Shown: piece after piece, positions 41,690-51,096 of the stretch
Layout: the number at the start of each line of letters is the position of its first letter
How positions within the stretch are numbered: the first letter of the stretch is position 1
From: Chitinophagales bacterium
GTDB lineage: Bacteria; Bacteroidota; Bacteroidia; Chitinophagales; LD1
NCBI GenBank assembly: GCA_016787045.1
Contig: JAEUVA010000003.1
Span: 62,001-126,000, forward strand
Direction of reading: 5' to 3'
DNA: 64,000 nt
The notes under the pieces: model-generated
Told to the model about the DNA's origin: nothing
The model's database searches: none
What the model saw: the letters and a program-made list of their open reading frames with translations, nothing else
Program-made: the position numbers and the translations under genes

Positions 41690-43009
41690 GTGAGCAACAT
41701 CATTTTTCTGACTACTACATTACGTAACACATTAGCAGCACCGGCAATTTTTATTTGCTGGTGCTTGCTTTTTGTGTCCTCTTGCAAAGACCCTTTGATA
41801 GACGATAAAGGGCTGCTGAACAAAGACGATGAACTGGGCTTAGACAAAGACACCCTGAGCATGAGCGCTTTTTCGTTTTTTCAGCCGGCTGTAAAAGCAT
41901 CCGGTATTTCGGTAGGGGCGCTGGGCAATGTGCAAGATGCAGCTTTTGGCAAGGCACACGCCTCGTTTTATGCGCAGTGCCGTATTTCTTCGTCCAATAT
42001 AAACTTTGGAGCCGGAGCCACCTTAGACTCGGTGGTGCTGCGCCTGCGCTACAACGGCACCTATGGCCCGTTTACCACCCCTTTAGATATTTACGTGTAC
42101 GAATTGAATGAGAGCATGGCCGAGGGAACTACGTACCTCACCAACAAATCATTTGCTGTAAAGATTCCTCCCATTGGTACAGCAGCGGCTGTTATACCAA
42201 ACTCAACCGATAGCCAATATGTTTACGGGGTAAAAATTGCTCCGCACTTGCGGGTGCCGCTCAATTTGAGTTTTGGCAACAAAATTTTGCAAGCCGATAC
42301 CAATCAGCTTAAAGACAACAGCACTTTTTTAGAACTGTTTAAGGGCTTTTATATCACCGCATCATCTAACGTACAGGGCAACGGGTTGATGTACTTAGAC
42401 CTCACCTCTGTGGTTTCCGGTATTTCGCTCTATTACCATAATAACGATGCCGACTCGCTCACCTTCTCTATTCCTGTGTCTGGAGTCGCTGTAAATCATT
42501 TTGATAATATTTATTCCGGCACTGCAGTGCTTAGTTCGGTTATTAACCCAAACCCTGCTGGCGAACCAAAATTGTATTTGCAAGGCGGAGCAGGCGTGTA
42601 TGGCAAATTACTGATAAAAAATTTAGACAGCTTACCGCAAAATATTTTGGTCAATAAAGCCGAAATCATTCTTACTCAATCGGTAAACGATACGGGCTTT
42701 ATACCACCTGCAGTGCTGGATTTATTTAGAATAGATGATGTAGGTAACGAGCAAGAATTGGAAGACGATGGCTTTAGCCATTTTGGTGGTACTCGCGAGT
42801 ACGTAACTATTAACGGAGCCACAGTGGCAAGGTACAAATTCAATATCCGAACTTACTTTCAAAAACTGTTGCAGGGCGTGTATAAAAACAATGGTTTTTT
42901 TGTAAAAACACTCACCCCTTATTCTAATACCGATAGGGTAGTTATTTCCAACTCAGGTACTGACCCCAACTACACTATATCTCTCTATATTACCTACACC
43001 AAAATGTAA
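41690..43009 (+). CDS. DUF4270 lipoprotein
   Basis: The 439-residue protein has a lipobox (LLFVSSCKD, preceded by a hydrophobic stretch) and a beta-rich body typical of DUF4270, with GATLDSVVLRLRYNGTYG, LDIYVYELNE and NVQGNGLMYLDL. The family is found in Bacteroidota next to panC and glmS and has no proven function. The start appears to be GTG 41690. glmS follows 6 nt after its stop, so the two are co-transcribed. Confidence 0.85.
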   Translation: MSNIIFLTTTLRNTLAAPAIFICWCLLFVSSCKDPLIDDKGLLNKDDELGLDKDTLSMSAFSFFQPAVKASGISVGALGNVQDAAFGKAHASFYAQCRISSSNINFGAGATLDSVVLRLRYNGTYGPFTTPLDIYVYELNESMAEGTTYLTNKSFAVKIPPIGTAAAVIPNSTDSQYVYGVKIAPHLRVPLNLSFGNKILQADTNQLKDNSTFLELFKGFYITASSNVQGNGLMYLDLTSVVSGISLYYHNNDADSLTFSIPVSGVAVNHFDNIYSGTAVLSSVINPNPAGEPKLYLQGGAGVYGKLLIKNLDSLPQNILVNKAEIILTQSVNDTGFIPPAVLDLFRIDDVGNEQELEDDGFSHFGGTREYVTINGATVARYKFNIRTYFQKLLQGVYKNNGFFVKTLTPYSNTDRVVISNSGTDPNYTISLYITYTKM

Positions 43010-43015
43010 TTTATT

Positions 43016-44851
43016 ATGTGCGGAATAGTAGCATACATTGGCCACCGGGAAGCATACCCTATTTTGATTAAAGGGCTATCGCGTTTAGAGTATCGCGGAT
43101 ACGACAGCGCTGGTGTGGCACTCATCAATGGCTCACTTAACATTTACAAAAAGAAAGGTAAGGTAGCAGACTTAGAAAACGAAACTGCCGGCAAAAATGT
43201 ATCCGGCAAGTTAGGTATGGGCCACACCCGCTGGGCTACACATGGCGAGCCCAACGATGCCAACAGCCACCCGCATTTATCACAAAGTGGCGATGTGGCT
43301 ATTATTCATAACGGCATTATTGAAAACTATGCTACACTTAAAGAAGAACTGGGCAACCGTGGGCATGAGTTTAAAAGCGATACCGATACCGAAGTATTGG
43401 TACACCTCATAGAAGACGTGCAACAAAACACCGGTTGTGAGTTGGAAGAAGCCGTACGGCTTGCGCTGCATGAAGTAGTAGGCGCTTATGCTATTGTCAT
43501 TATCTCTAAAAACGACCCGGCAAAACTGATTGGCGCCCGCAAGGGTTCACCATTGGTGGTGGGCATTGGCGATGGGGAGTATTTTATGGCCTCTGATGCA
43601 TCGCCTATTATTGAATATACAAAAAATGTAACCTATCTCAACGATGGTGAAATGGCCTTTATCAAAAACGGAGAGTTGACGGTAAAAACCATAGACAATG
43701 TGGTGCAAACGCCCTACATCCAAACGCTGGAGATGAACTTAGAAGCCATTGAAAAAGGCGGCTACGAGCATTTTATGCTCAAAGAAATTCACGAGCAGCC
43801 CAAGAGCATTTATGATTCGCTGCGTGGGCGCTTTAACCCGCAAACGGGCAGCTTTGCCATGCGGAGCTTGAAAGAATACGAAGGCAAAATCAAAAACCTC
43901 AACCGCATTATTATAGTTGGCTGTGGCACCTCATGGCATGCGGGTTTGGTAGGTGAATATTTGTTTGAAGAAATATCCAGAATACCGGTAGAGGTAGAAT
44001 ACGCCTCAGAGTTTCGCTATCGCAACCCGGTAGTAGGTGAAGATGATTTGGTGATTGCCATTTCGCAAAGTGGTGAAACTGCCGATACGCTGGCTGCCAT
44101 AGAGTTGGCTAAAGAAAAAGGTGCTACCATTTTTGGTTTGTGTAATGTGGTGGGGTCATCTATCCCTCGCGCATCACATGCAGGGGCATATACCCATGCA
44201 GGTCCGGAGATTGGCGTGGCCAGTACCAAGGCCTTTACGGCTCAGGTTTCTATACTTACTCTTTTGGCATTTGGTTTTGCAGAGTTGCGTGGCAAAGCCA
44301 CCAAGCAGGACTTGCGCAATGCATTTGCAGAGTTAGAGTCAATGCCAGCCAAAGTGGAAAAAACCTTGCAATGCGAAGAAAAAGTAAAACAGTTGGCCGA
44401 ATGGATTAAAGATGCTAATAATGTGTTGTACTTGGGTCGTGGTTATGGCTTTCCGGTAGCGCTGGAGGGGGCATTAAAATTAAAAGAAATATCTTACATC
44501 CATGCCGAGGGCTATCCCGCTGCCGAAATGAAACACGGCCCCATTGCCCTGATAGACGAAAACATGCCGGTGATAGTAGTAGCTACCAAAAACAGCATCT
44601 ACGAAAAAGTAATCAGCAACATACAAGAAGTAAAAGCCCGCAAAGGCAAAATAATAGCCATAGTAACCGAAGGCGATGACAAAGTGAAAAAGATGGCCGA
44701 CCACGTAATAGAAGTGCCCGAAACTAGCGAGTTTTTAGTGCCGCTGATTGCTACCATTCCTTTGCAATTGTTATCGTACTATGTAGCGGTTAGCCGCGGC
44801 TGCAATGTGGATCAACCACGCAACTTAGCTAAGAGTGTAACGGTGGAGTAA
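43016..44851 (+). CDS. glmS: Glucosamine-6-phosphate synthase
   Basis: GlmS makes glucosamine-6-phosphate from fructose-6-phosphate and glutamine, the first step to peptidoglycan and other amino sugars. The 611-residue protein starts MCGIVAYIGHREA, so after Met removal Cys2 is the amidotransferase nucleophile. GHTRWATHGEP and HNGIIENY mark the glutaminase domain. Two SIS domains carry CGTSWHAG, SQSGETADT and the C-terminal DQPRNLAKSVTVE. There is no space for a glmS ribozyme: only 6 nt separate it from the DUF4270 gene. Confidence 0.98.
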   Translation: MCGIVAYIGHREAYPILIKGLSRLEYRGYDSAGVALINGSLNIYKKKGKVADLENETAGKNVSGKLGMGHTRWATHGEPNDANSHPHLSQSGDVAIIHNGIIENYATLKEELGNRGHEFKSDTDTEVLVHLIEDVQQNTGCELEEAVRLALHEVVGAYAIVIISKNDPAKLIGARKGSPLVVGIGDGEYFMASDASPIIEYTKNVTYLNDGEMAFIKNGELTVKTIDNVVQTPYIQTLEMNLEAIEKGGYEHFMLKEIHEQPKSIYDSLRGRFNPQTGSFAMRSLKEYEGKIKNLNRIIIVGCGTSWHAGLVGEYLFEEISRIPVEVEYASEFRYRNPVVGEDDLVIAISQSGETADTLAAIELAKEKGATIFGLCNVVGSSIPRASHAGAYTHAGPEIGVASTKAFTAQVSILTLLAFGFAELRGKATKQDLRNAFAELESMPAKVEKTLQCEEKVKQLAEWIKDANNVLYLGRGYGFPVALEGALKLKEISYIHAEGYPAAEMKHGPIALIDENMPVIVVATKNSIYEKVISNIQEVKARKGKIIAIVTEGDDKVKKMADHVIEVPETSEFLVPLIATIPLQLLSYYVAVSRGCNVDQPRNLAKSVTVE

Positions 44852-44864
44852 GTTTTTTTCCGGA

Positions 44865-45650
44865 TTACTTCTTCACCACCGCCACTTCAAAGTGCATACC
44901 ATCTAAGCGACTGTTGTAATGTCCGCCCCAAAAAAAGCCGTTGTCGTTGGCTATGGGCACCAACTCGCGCACAGAACCATACTCGCCTACTAAGGTAGGC
45001 ACCACGCCTAACTGGTTCCACGCCACATTAATATCAAACGCGGTACCAAATGCGTGATTGCTCAAAATACCTTGTGCGGCTTTGCCCCGCACAAACCGGG
45101 GTACATAGGAGCCGTTGTACGTAATGAGCAAATGCAGCAGCCCGGCTTTTTCCCAATCGCTCCATAATTTTTGCAACTGTTTGGCAGCCGATTGATGAAA
45201 CTGGATTTTGGTACTCGCAGTTATTCTTCGGAGTTGTGGTATATCCACCGATACAATGTTTTCTTTTGCCCAATTATTAGTGACCACTATATTCTCATAA
45301 TTGCCGGGCACCGGTTGGTGGCGATAGGCAAACTTGCCAAAAATTTTTTCGCGCTCTGCATTGCTGCTCAGCGCTTTGAAGGTGGGCTTTGCCGGCCAGT
45401 TTTCGCCCGATTTATCTTTCTGCACATTGGCTACCACACCAAAGCCCAGCAACATGTCTTGTCCTACGCTTTTGTTGCCCACTACTCCATCGGCCTGCAA
45501 ACCATACTTTTTCTGAAAAGCAATGGTGGCGGTTTTGGTCATATCGCCAAACTTGCCGTCTGCCGGCCCTGGCTCAAAACCCTGTCCGGTTAAAAAATAT
45601 TGCCATTTGGTAACATCGTCACCCTTGCTGCCTATTCGTAGTACGTTCAT
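44865..45650 (-). CDS. M15-family peptidase with N-terminal peptidoglycan-binding domain, no signal peptide
   Basis: The 261-residue protein has a PG_binding_1 domain (RIGSKGDDVTKWQYFL ... FGDMTKTATIAFQKKYGL, residues 5-65) and a C-terminal M15 L-Ala-D-Glu or D-Ala-D-Ala peptidase domain with zinc ligands His199, Asp206 (SNHAFGTAFDIN) and His253 (DGMHFEVA). The N-terminus MNVLRIGSKGDD has no signal peptide. This layout is typical of phage endolysins and of some cargo peptidases. It converges with glmS, 13 nt apart. Export route is unknown. Confidence 0.88.
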   Translation of the reverse strand: MNVLRIGSKGDDVTKWQYFLTGQGFEPGPADGKFGDMTKTATIAFQKKYGLQADGVVGNKSVGQDMLLGFGVVANVQKDKSGENWPAKPTFKALSSNAEREKIFGKFAYRHQPVPGNYENIVVTNNWAKENIVSVDIPQLRRITASTKIQFHQSAAKQLQKLWSDWEKAGLLHLLITYNGSYVPRFVRGKAAQGILSNHAFGTAFDINVAWNQLGVVPTLVGEYGSVRELVPIANDNGFFWGGHYNSRLDGMHFEVAVVKK

Positions 45651-45711
45651 GTGCGTTGAGTTTAGGTACTAAACGTACAATAAATTATTTATCAATCAAA
45701 AAAATAATCTT

Positions 45712-48700
45712 TTACCATTTCACAAATCGGCTTTTGTATAAGCCGTTTTCTGACTTGATGAGCAGGAGATAGGTGCCTCTGCTCAGCTCGCTTACAGATA
45801 CAGTGCTGCTGTTTTCACCAACCGTAGATTGGGCTAACAAACAACCATGCAAATCAAAAATCTGTGCGGTAGTATTTGCAGCTAGAGGAGTAGTAAAATT
45901 AATTTGTAAAACATCAGTAGCCGGATTTGGATACACCTCCACCTGCTCAGCACCAATTTCGTTTTCGGCAATGTTAACAGCGCCATCTTGTGTCAGCAAC
46001 ACGGTGTCGGGCGAGTTGTTGGCTCCGCTGGCTTCCACAATCAGTAATCCGCTTCGCGCAGCACCGGTATTGGCAGTGTAGGTAAATATGATTTTTCCTT
46101 GTTGTGTGCCGGTATTGCCTTGGGTAACAGTAACCCAACTAGGTTTAGCAGTTACCGTCCAGTTTAATGTGCCACCACCGGCATTTGCCACTCCAATGCT
46201 ATCGGTACCGGAGTTAGCGCTGAGTTGAATGTTTTGTTTGGATAAAGATAATTGCGCCACCGCTTGGGTTTGCAAAAACAAGGTATCGTCATTGGTGCCA
46301 TTTTGCCCATTGTCCACTATTATCCAAATACCGTTGGTGGAGAGGGAATCTTGATTGGGTATAATGGTGTGGCTGGTGTTTGGCCCAAAGGGGATAGAAT
46401 CAAAGACAAAGGTCTGCTGTCCATTGCTGTTTAGCGATAATATCTCTAAATCGTAATAACCGGCATTGCCGGAATTAGTAATGTAAAATGTATTGCCTGG
46501 ATTTGCCTGAGTGCTAATGGTAGTACCGTTGGTGGCCAACAGAGAATCTACCATGTATGTGAGTGAAGCGTGAGTAACGGTATCTTCTATTACAGTAACA
46601 AAATTAATTATGCGATTGGAGCCCGATGTATTGTTGTACGAAAGCGTAGCATCAGATAACTGCAACAAATCGGTTTCTGCGGCAGCAGTATTGTTTCTCC
46701 AAAACTTTTGAATAAGCCCATCTCTAAAAATATACAGGGCTTGCGTGCCGGCAGTATCGCGCAGCAGTTCATAACTGTAACTGCCACTGGGTTGTAAATA
46801 GTAATGGCGGGGCACCTGCGCATAACCCGTTAGGGGCACGTACGGTCTTGCTGTGGTGAGTGTACCTAATATCGTGTTTCCCCAAGGCCCTGCATAGTTG
46901 CCCGCGTCACCAATTCGGTAGTGGCTTCCCTCAGCAACGGTGCTTAGAAGTACCCCATTGAGCGAGCGACTTAAATCTTCGGCCACTAAGCCGCTAAATT
47001 GGCTGGGTGTACCGATATAGAGCTGTTGTACATACGATAAGTCTAAGGAGCCGATATCGGTATTAATGATGGTAACACCACTGCTTTTGTTGTATTCCCA
47101 CTCCATTGAGTTGTACTGGTTTGGCTTACACGCTATGCCGGTGGCATTATTAAGCGCCTTGTTAGGATCGTAGCAAAAAACCGGTTCTACATATGTGTTG
47201 CTGGTTTGAGTAGTGGTAATTTTGTAAGGCAAAAGGGCATGACCAAAGAACTTATCGTCTTCCATTTTGTATATACCTAAAACGGGATGAACTCCTTCTT
47301 TATCAGCCAACGAAGCTTTTAAAGCGCTAAGTACCTCTCGCGGCTCTTTATCGTTCCAGTAGTTTTTTTGCTGCATAACAATTGGCGATTGTTGCGCGGT
47401 CATGATGATGTTGCACGCATCGCGCCAAGGTTTACTGGAAAAAATATTAGCGGGAGTAGATGTAAAACCTACAGACGGAAAACGTTGCTGTAGTAGCGAT
47501 AAGGTATCCCAAGCCATGATTGAATTGGCTGCCATGCCATAGCATGCGCCATTAAATTTACCCGACAATGCTTCCCACTTAAAATACGCAGACGGAATCA
47601 AGTAAGTATTCCCAAGTGGGCTGGTTACGTAGCAACTATTTGCGCCAAAGGTTTGTACCCATAATGGCCATGAGGGGTATAAGCTTTTTTCAAACGAATT
47701 GCCGGTGGCAAACGGAAAAGGATAGCCCTGACCAAGATATGGATCGGACGTGTAATCCAGATTCTGCCACTCAGTAGCCGGCCAAAGTTCGCTCTCTGCA
47801 TTATCTGGGAGCATGCCGTTGGGGTCCGGGCGAAAATCAATATCGTAGTTGCGCTCGTAAAAACCATGGGCTACACCTTGAGCATCTTCGTACCAACCAC
47901 ATACATGGCCAATGTTATTAATGTCTAATGGATGTACATAGCTTGCCCCTTGTACAGGTATTTCTGCTACTGTGGAGGTAGAGTTTAATGAAATATTGCT
48001 CCCAAAGTACCGAAACCCTTTCGTTAAACCGCTAACTACTTGCTCTACCGCCATGGCATTGTTGTTATTTATTCCACATGCCCTTACTCGGTTGCTGGCT
48101 ACGCTGTTAATGCTTGTAAATGTATTTGTGGTTTTATCAAATAAGAACGATATGTAACTTATTCCGTTGATATACCAGGCGGTAATCTTGTTGTCGTTAG
48201 TCAATCCATGGCCACCATAAGTATTGTATTCCGTATAGGTAGGCCCCGAACCGGTAAAATACTGATGTGAGCCAAACGGAATACTCGGCCCTTCAATCCA
48301 GATTTGGCGTTGCCCGCCATTGTTGAAATCGCCACTAATATTATTTACATCGTTAATGTCATTTACCTTATAGTTAGTGGCCAATGGGGCTATATAACTA
48401 TATGGGAAAGTTATGTTACCATTTGAGGGGTTATACATAAACGGTTTGTAATTAGTGCCATCGCTGTAGTGCCCTGCGGCCAACTCGTGGTTATTGATAC
48501 CCCCAAGCCATACTGCAATAGCTCCGCTGATTTGCGATGGGTTCACAAAAAGGGTGTCTATGCCATTGTAGTAGAAACCCTTAGTAACGCCACTCATGAC
48601 GCAATATCCTACAATACTGCCTGAGTCGTTGTTGCCGGTAACGTATGTGCCGGTAGCACCGGCAATATCAAACTTAAACTGTGCTTGAGCGTGCAGCATT

Positions 48701-48735
48701 GCACAAATAGCAATGAGGGTAAATAACTTTCTCAT
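45712..48735 (-). CDS. T9SS protein with HAF-like repeats, possible cysteine peptidase and BACON domain
   Basis: The 1007-residue protein has a signal peptide (MRKLFTLIAICAMLHAQAQ) and, to about residue 300, HAF-like repeats (NDSGSIVGYC, INNHELAAGHY, INNIGHVCGWY, AHGFYERN). A middle domain contains FNGACYGMAANS (Cys near 398), FGHALLPYKI (His near 498) and CYDPN, an order that fits a papain-like fold but is not proven. A BACON-type Ig domain (GGGTLNWTVTAKPSWVTV) and a T9SS sorting domain (VEVYPNPATDV) end the protein. Transcription of it may follow the hairpin downstream of the LuxR gene. Confidence 0.8.
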   Translation of the reverse strand: MRKLFTLIAICAMLHAQAQFKFDIAGATGTYVTGNNDSGSIVGYCVMSGVTKGFYYNGIDTLFVNPSQISGAIAVWLGGINNHELAAGHYSDGTNYKPFMYNPSNGNITFPYSYIAPLATNYKVNDINDVNNISGDFNNGGQRQIWIEGPSIPFGSHQYFTGSGPTYTEYNTYGGHGLTNDNKITAWYINGISYISFLFDKTTNTFTSINSVASNRVRACGINNNNAMAVEQVVSGLTKGFRYFGSNISLNSTSTVAEIPVQGASYVHPLDINNIGHVCGWYEDAQGVAHGFYERNYDIDFRPDPNGMLPDNAESELWPATEWQNLDYTSDPYLGQGYPFPFATGNSFEKSLYPSWPLWVQTFGANSCYVTSPLGNTYLIPSAYFKWEALSGKFNGACYGMAANSIMAWDTLSLLQQRFPSVGFTSTPANIFSSKPWRDACNIIMTAQQSPIVMQQKNYWNDKEPREVLSALKASLADKEGVHPVLGIYKMEDDKFFGHALLPYKITTTQTSNTYVEPVFCYDPNKALNNATGIACKPNQYNSMEWEYNKSSGVTIINTDIGSLDLSYVQQLYIGTPSQFSGLVAEDLSRSLNGVLLSTVAEGSHYRIGDAGNYAGPWGNTILGTLTTARPYVPLTGYAQVPRHYYLQPSGSYSYELLRDTAGTQALYIFRDGLIQKFWRNNTAAAETDLLQLSDATLSYNNTSGSNRIINFVTVIEDTVTHASLTYMVDSLLATNGTTISTQANPGNTFYITNSGNAGYYDLEILSLNSNGQQTFVFDSIPFGPNTSHTIIPNQDSLSTNGIWIIVDNGQNGTNDDTLFLQTQAVAQLSLSKQNIQLSANSGTDSIGVANAGGGTLNWTVTAKPSWVTVTQGNTGTQQGKIIFTYTANTGAARSGLLIVEASGANNSPDTVLLTQDGAVNIAENEIGAEQVEVYPNPATDVLQINFTTPLAANTTAQIFDLHGCLLAQSTVGENSSTVSVSELSRGTYLLLIKSENGLYKSRFVKW

Positions 48736-48786
48736 AGTTTTATGATTTATTTTTGGGTATTGATTTCAATAAAATGCAAAGTGCTC

Positions 48787-48822
48787 GGGCTGTCTATCCC
48801 CCATTTGGGGGATATTTAGCCC
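48787..48822 (-). promoter_or_regulatory. Two-tier hairpin at the 3' end of the response regulator gene
   Basis: TATCCCCC (48795-48802) and GGGGGATA (48807-48814) are exact inverted repeats around a 4-nt loop. GGGCT (48787-48791) and AGCCC (48818-48822) extend the stem after small internal loops. It overlaps the stop codon of the LuxR-type gene and precedes the T9SS gene on the same strand. No T-run follows, so attenuation or mRNA stabilisation are alternatives to termination. Confidence 0.7.
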
Positions 48823-49460
48823 AGCAATTTCTGGTTGAGGGTTTTAGCTACTGCCTCGGCTGCACAGCTCACATGTAATTTAGAGTAAATATTTTTTACA
48901 TGCGTTTTTACCGTTTCGCGGCTTACAAACAGCTCATCAGCAATCATTTTTAATGACTTGCCTTTTACCAATTCGGCCAGTACATCCTTCTCCCGGTCGC
49001 TAAGGCCATAATCGTTTTCGGGTGCCGGGGTGTTTTGTTGCTGAAAGTGCATCATCACCTTGCGGGCAATGCTGGGGGTCATGGGTGCTCCACCGGCCGA
49101 TACTTCGCGCACGGCATCTATCAGGTCATTGGGCTGCGCACTTTTAAGCAAATAGCCCATAGCTCCGGCACAGATAGATTGAAAAACTTTATCATCTTCA
49201 TCAAAACTGGTGAGCATGATAATGGGTAGCTTTGAAAATTTTTCACGCAGTTTTTTTACCGCTGCAATACCATTTACGCTCGGCATATCAATATCCATCA
49301 ATACCACATCGGGTTTGCTTTCTTCTACGTCTTCTATTACTGTCAATACATCCGGAAAATTTCCGGCCATTTCAAAACCATGGTTGGTTTCAAATAGCAG
49401 AGCAATGCTTTCGCGAAAACGTTTATTGTCATCAAAAATGGTGATGCGGATATCAGACAT
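48816..49460 (-). CDS. NarL/FixJ-type response regulator
   Basis: The 214-residue protein has a receiver domain with acidic pocket FDDN, phospho-acceptor Asp in LMDIDMPSVNG, Thr in MLTSFDE and Lys in YLLKSAQP. A LuxR-type helix-turn-helix follows (LSDREKDVLAELVKGKSLKMIADELF, then SRETVKTHVKNIYSKL). No histidine kinase is adjacent, so it is an orphan here. A consensus -7 box precedes it. Confidence 0.93.
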   Translation of the reverse strand: MSDIRITIFDDNKRFRESIALLFETNHGFEMAGNFPDVLTVIEDVEESKPDVVLMDIDMPSVNGIAAVKKLREKFSKLPIIMLTSFDEDDKVFQSICAGAMGYLLKSAQPNDLIDAVREVSAGGAPMTPSIARKVMMHFQQQNTPAPENDYGLSDREKDVLAELVKGKSLKMIADELFVSRETVKTHVKNIYSKLHVSCAAEAVAKTLNQKLLG

Positions 49461-49481
49461 TGGGGGAGAGGTTTACTTCTT

Positions 49482-49489
49482 CAAAAGTA
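49482..49489 (-). promoter_or_regulatory. Predicted -7 box of the response regulator gene
   Basis: On the minus strand this reads TACTTTTG, an exact TAnnTTTG box, 21 nt before the ATG at 49460, with a TTG 22 nt further upstream. Confidence 0.5.
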
Positions 49490-49538
49490 AAATTTATACT
49501 TGACAGTTATTCAATAACTTCTCTTTACAATTTTTGCT

Positions 49539-50603
49539 ATGAACCACGCATTACTTTTAGACGAGCCCATCAGCACTCGTGCTGGAGAAGAGTTGAATAT
49601 AGCGGCTCTTCAAAACTATTTTGGTAAGTTAGGATTGCACCTTGGAGAAATTAAGGATGTACGGCAGTTTCCGGGTGGATTCTCAAATCTGACTTATGTA
49701 CTTACTACCATCACCGGAGAATTTGTTTTGCGCAGGCCACCCTTTGGTGCCAACATCAAAAGTGCGCACGATATGGGTAGGGAGTTTAAAGTACTGTCGC
49801 TATTAAAGCCACATTATGCATTTATTCCAACACCTATATGTTATTGTGAAGACGAAAAGGTGATTGGTGCTCCGTTTTACTTAATGCAGCGATTGCAAGG
49901 TGTAATACTGCGAGCAGCCAATGCCTCTAAAATGGGCTTAAGTGCAGATGTGTTACGGTACACTTCGGAGATACTGATTGATAATTTAGCTCAACTGCAC
50001 AGCATAAACATATTGCAATCGGGGTTAATACAATTGGGTAAACCGGAAGGTTATGTATTGCGACAGGTGGAGGGGTGGACAAAACGCTATTATGCCGCAG
50101 AAACAGATAAGATTGGTTCATTAGATGAAATTGCAGTTTGGTTGAAAGCGAGTTTGCCCGCTGACCAAACTCCGGTGTTTTTGCATAATGACTACAAGTA
50201 TGATAATGTAGTGTTTGATACTTCTCTTGAAAAAATAATTGGAGTATTAGATTGGGAAATGAGTACCGTAGGCGACCCCTTGATGGATTTAGGCGCAGCG
50301 CTTGCCTACTGGAGCGAACCGCAAGATGTACCGGAAATCAAATTTTTTAATTTGACATGGCTGCCCGGAAACCTATCGCGATTAGAAGCCGCAGAACGGT
50401 ATGCTAACATGACCGGGCGTAACATTTCTAACTTGCTTTTCTATTACATTTTTGGATTATATAAAAATGCGGTGATTGTGCAGCAGATATACGCCCGATG
50501 GAAACAGGGTCATACAAAAGATGAGCGTTTTGGAAAGCTACTTCCGGTGGTACAGGCCTTGGGTGTTAGGGCAACAGAGGCATTAAGTAAAAATGCTATT
50601 TAG
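49539..50603 (+). CDS. APH/ACAD11-like phosphotransferase
   Basis: The 354-residue protein is a kinase-fold aminoglycoside-phosphotransferase-like enzyme of the ACAD10/11 type. It has FPGGFSNLTYVLT and GEFVLRRPPFG (ATP lysine region), the catalytic loop FLHNDYKYDNVVFD and the metal motif GVLDWEMSTVGDPLMDLG. Relatives with acyl-CoA dehydrogenase domains act on hydroxylated acyl-CoAs; substrate here is unknown. It overlaps the end of the phosphatase gene by 8 bases, tail to tail. Confidence 0.88.
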   Translation: MNHALLLDEPISTRAGEELNIAALQNYFGKLGLHLGEIKDVRQFPGGFSNLTYVLTTITGEFVLRRPPFGANIKSAHDMGREFKVLSLLKPHYAFIPTPICYCEDEKVIGAPFYLMQRLQGVILRAANASKMGLSADVLRYTSEILIDNLAQLHSINILQSGLIQLGKPEGYVLRQVEGWTKRYYAAETDKIGSLDEIAVWLKASLPADQTPVFLHNDYKYDNVVFDTSLEKIIGVLDWEMSTVGDPLMDLGAALAYWSEPQDVPEIKFFNLTWLPGNLSRLEAAERYANMTGRNISNLLFYYIFGLYKNAVIVQQIYARWKQGHTKDERFGKLLPVVQALGVRATEALSKNAI

Positions 50604-51054
50604 AGTATCGCTCAAGTACTTTATCAGTAGCCACATCCAACATTTCATATACTTCTTCATAATGTTTTTGGGTTAGCCCCCAGGGGTCGGGTACAGCTTG
50701 GTACATACCGGGCGATACTTCGTTCATTATCATTTTCACTTTGGCTATTTCTTCTTCGCTTTTGGCCATTTCGGTTACGTTTTTGTAATTGGAGGCATCC
50801 ATCACATAAATCACATCATAGTATTCTAAATCATTTCTACGCAGTGGCCGGCTGCGCTGATAAGTAATGTCTATGCCAAAATCATTCATCACTTTAATGG
50901 ACTTTTCATTAGGCAATTCGCCCTCGTGCCAGTCAGAAGTACCGGCAGAGTCCACCTCCCAGTTTAATCCGAGTTTATCGGCTTTGTATTTTAGTAAACC
51001 ATGTGCAATGGGTGAGCGGCAAATATTGCCGAGGCAAACCATGAGTATTTTCAT
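50596..51054 (-). CDS. Low-molecular-weight protein tyrosine phosphatase
   Basis: The 152-residue protein has the P-loop CLGNICRSP (C-x5-R) at residues 7-15, DSAGTSDWHEGE, and the general-acid Asp in VPDPWG near the C-terminus. Such enzymes remove phosphate from protein tyrosine or small substrates. Length is normal and the active site intact. It is convergent with the phosphotransferase gene. Confidence 0.95.
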   Translation of the reverse strand: MKILMVCLGNICRSPIAHGLLKYKADKLGLNWEVDSAGTSDWHEGELPNEKSIKVMNDFGIDITYQRSRPLRRNDLEYYDVIYVMDASNYKNVTEMAKSEEEIAKVKMIMNEVSPGMYQAVPDPWGLTQKHYEEVYEMLDVATDKVLERYSK

Positions 51055-51096
51055 AATAAGACAGTTGATTAAAGAATCAGCAAATGAATCAGTAGC

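Noticed and set aside
42990-43016. glmS ribozyme upstream of glmS
   Set aside because: Only 6 nt separate the DUF4270 stop and glmS, and no ribozyme-like fold is visible.
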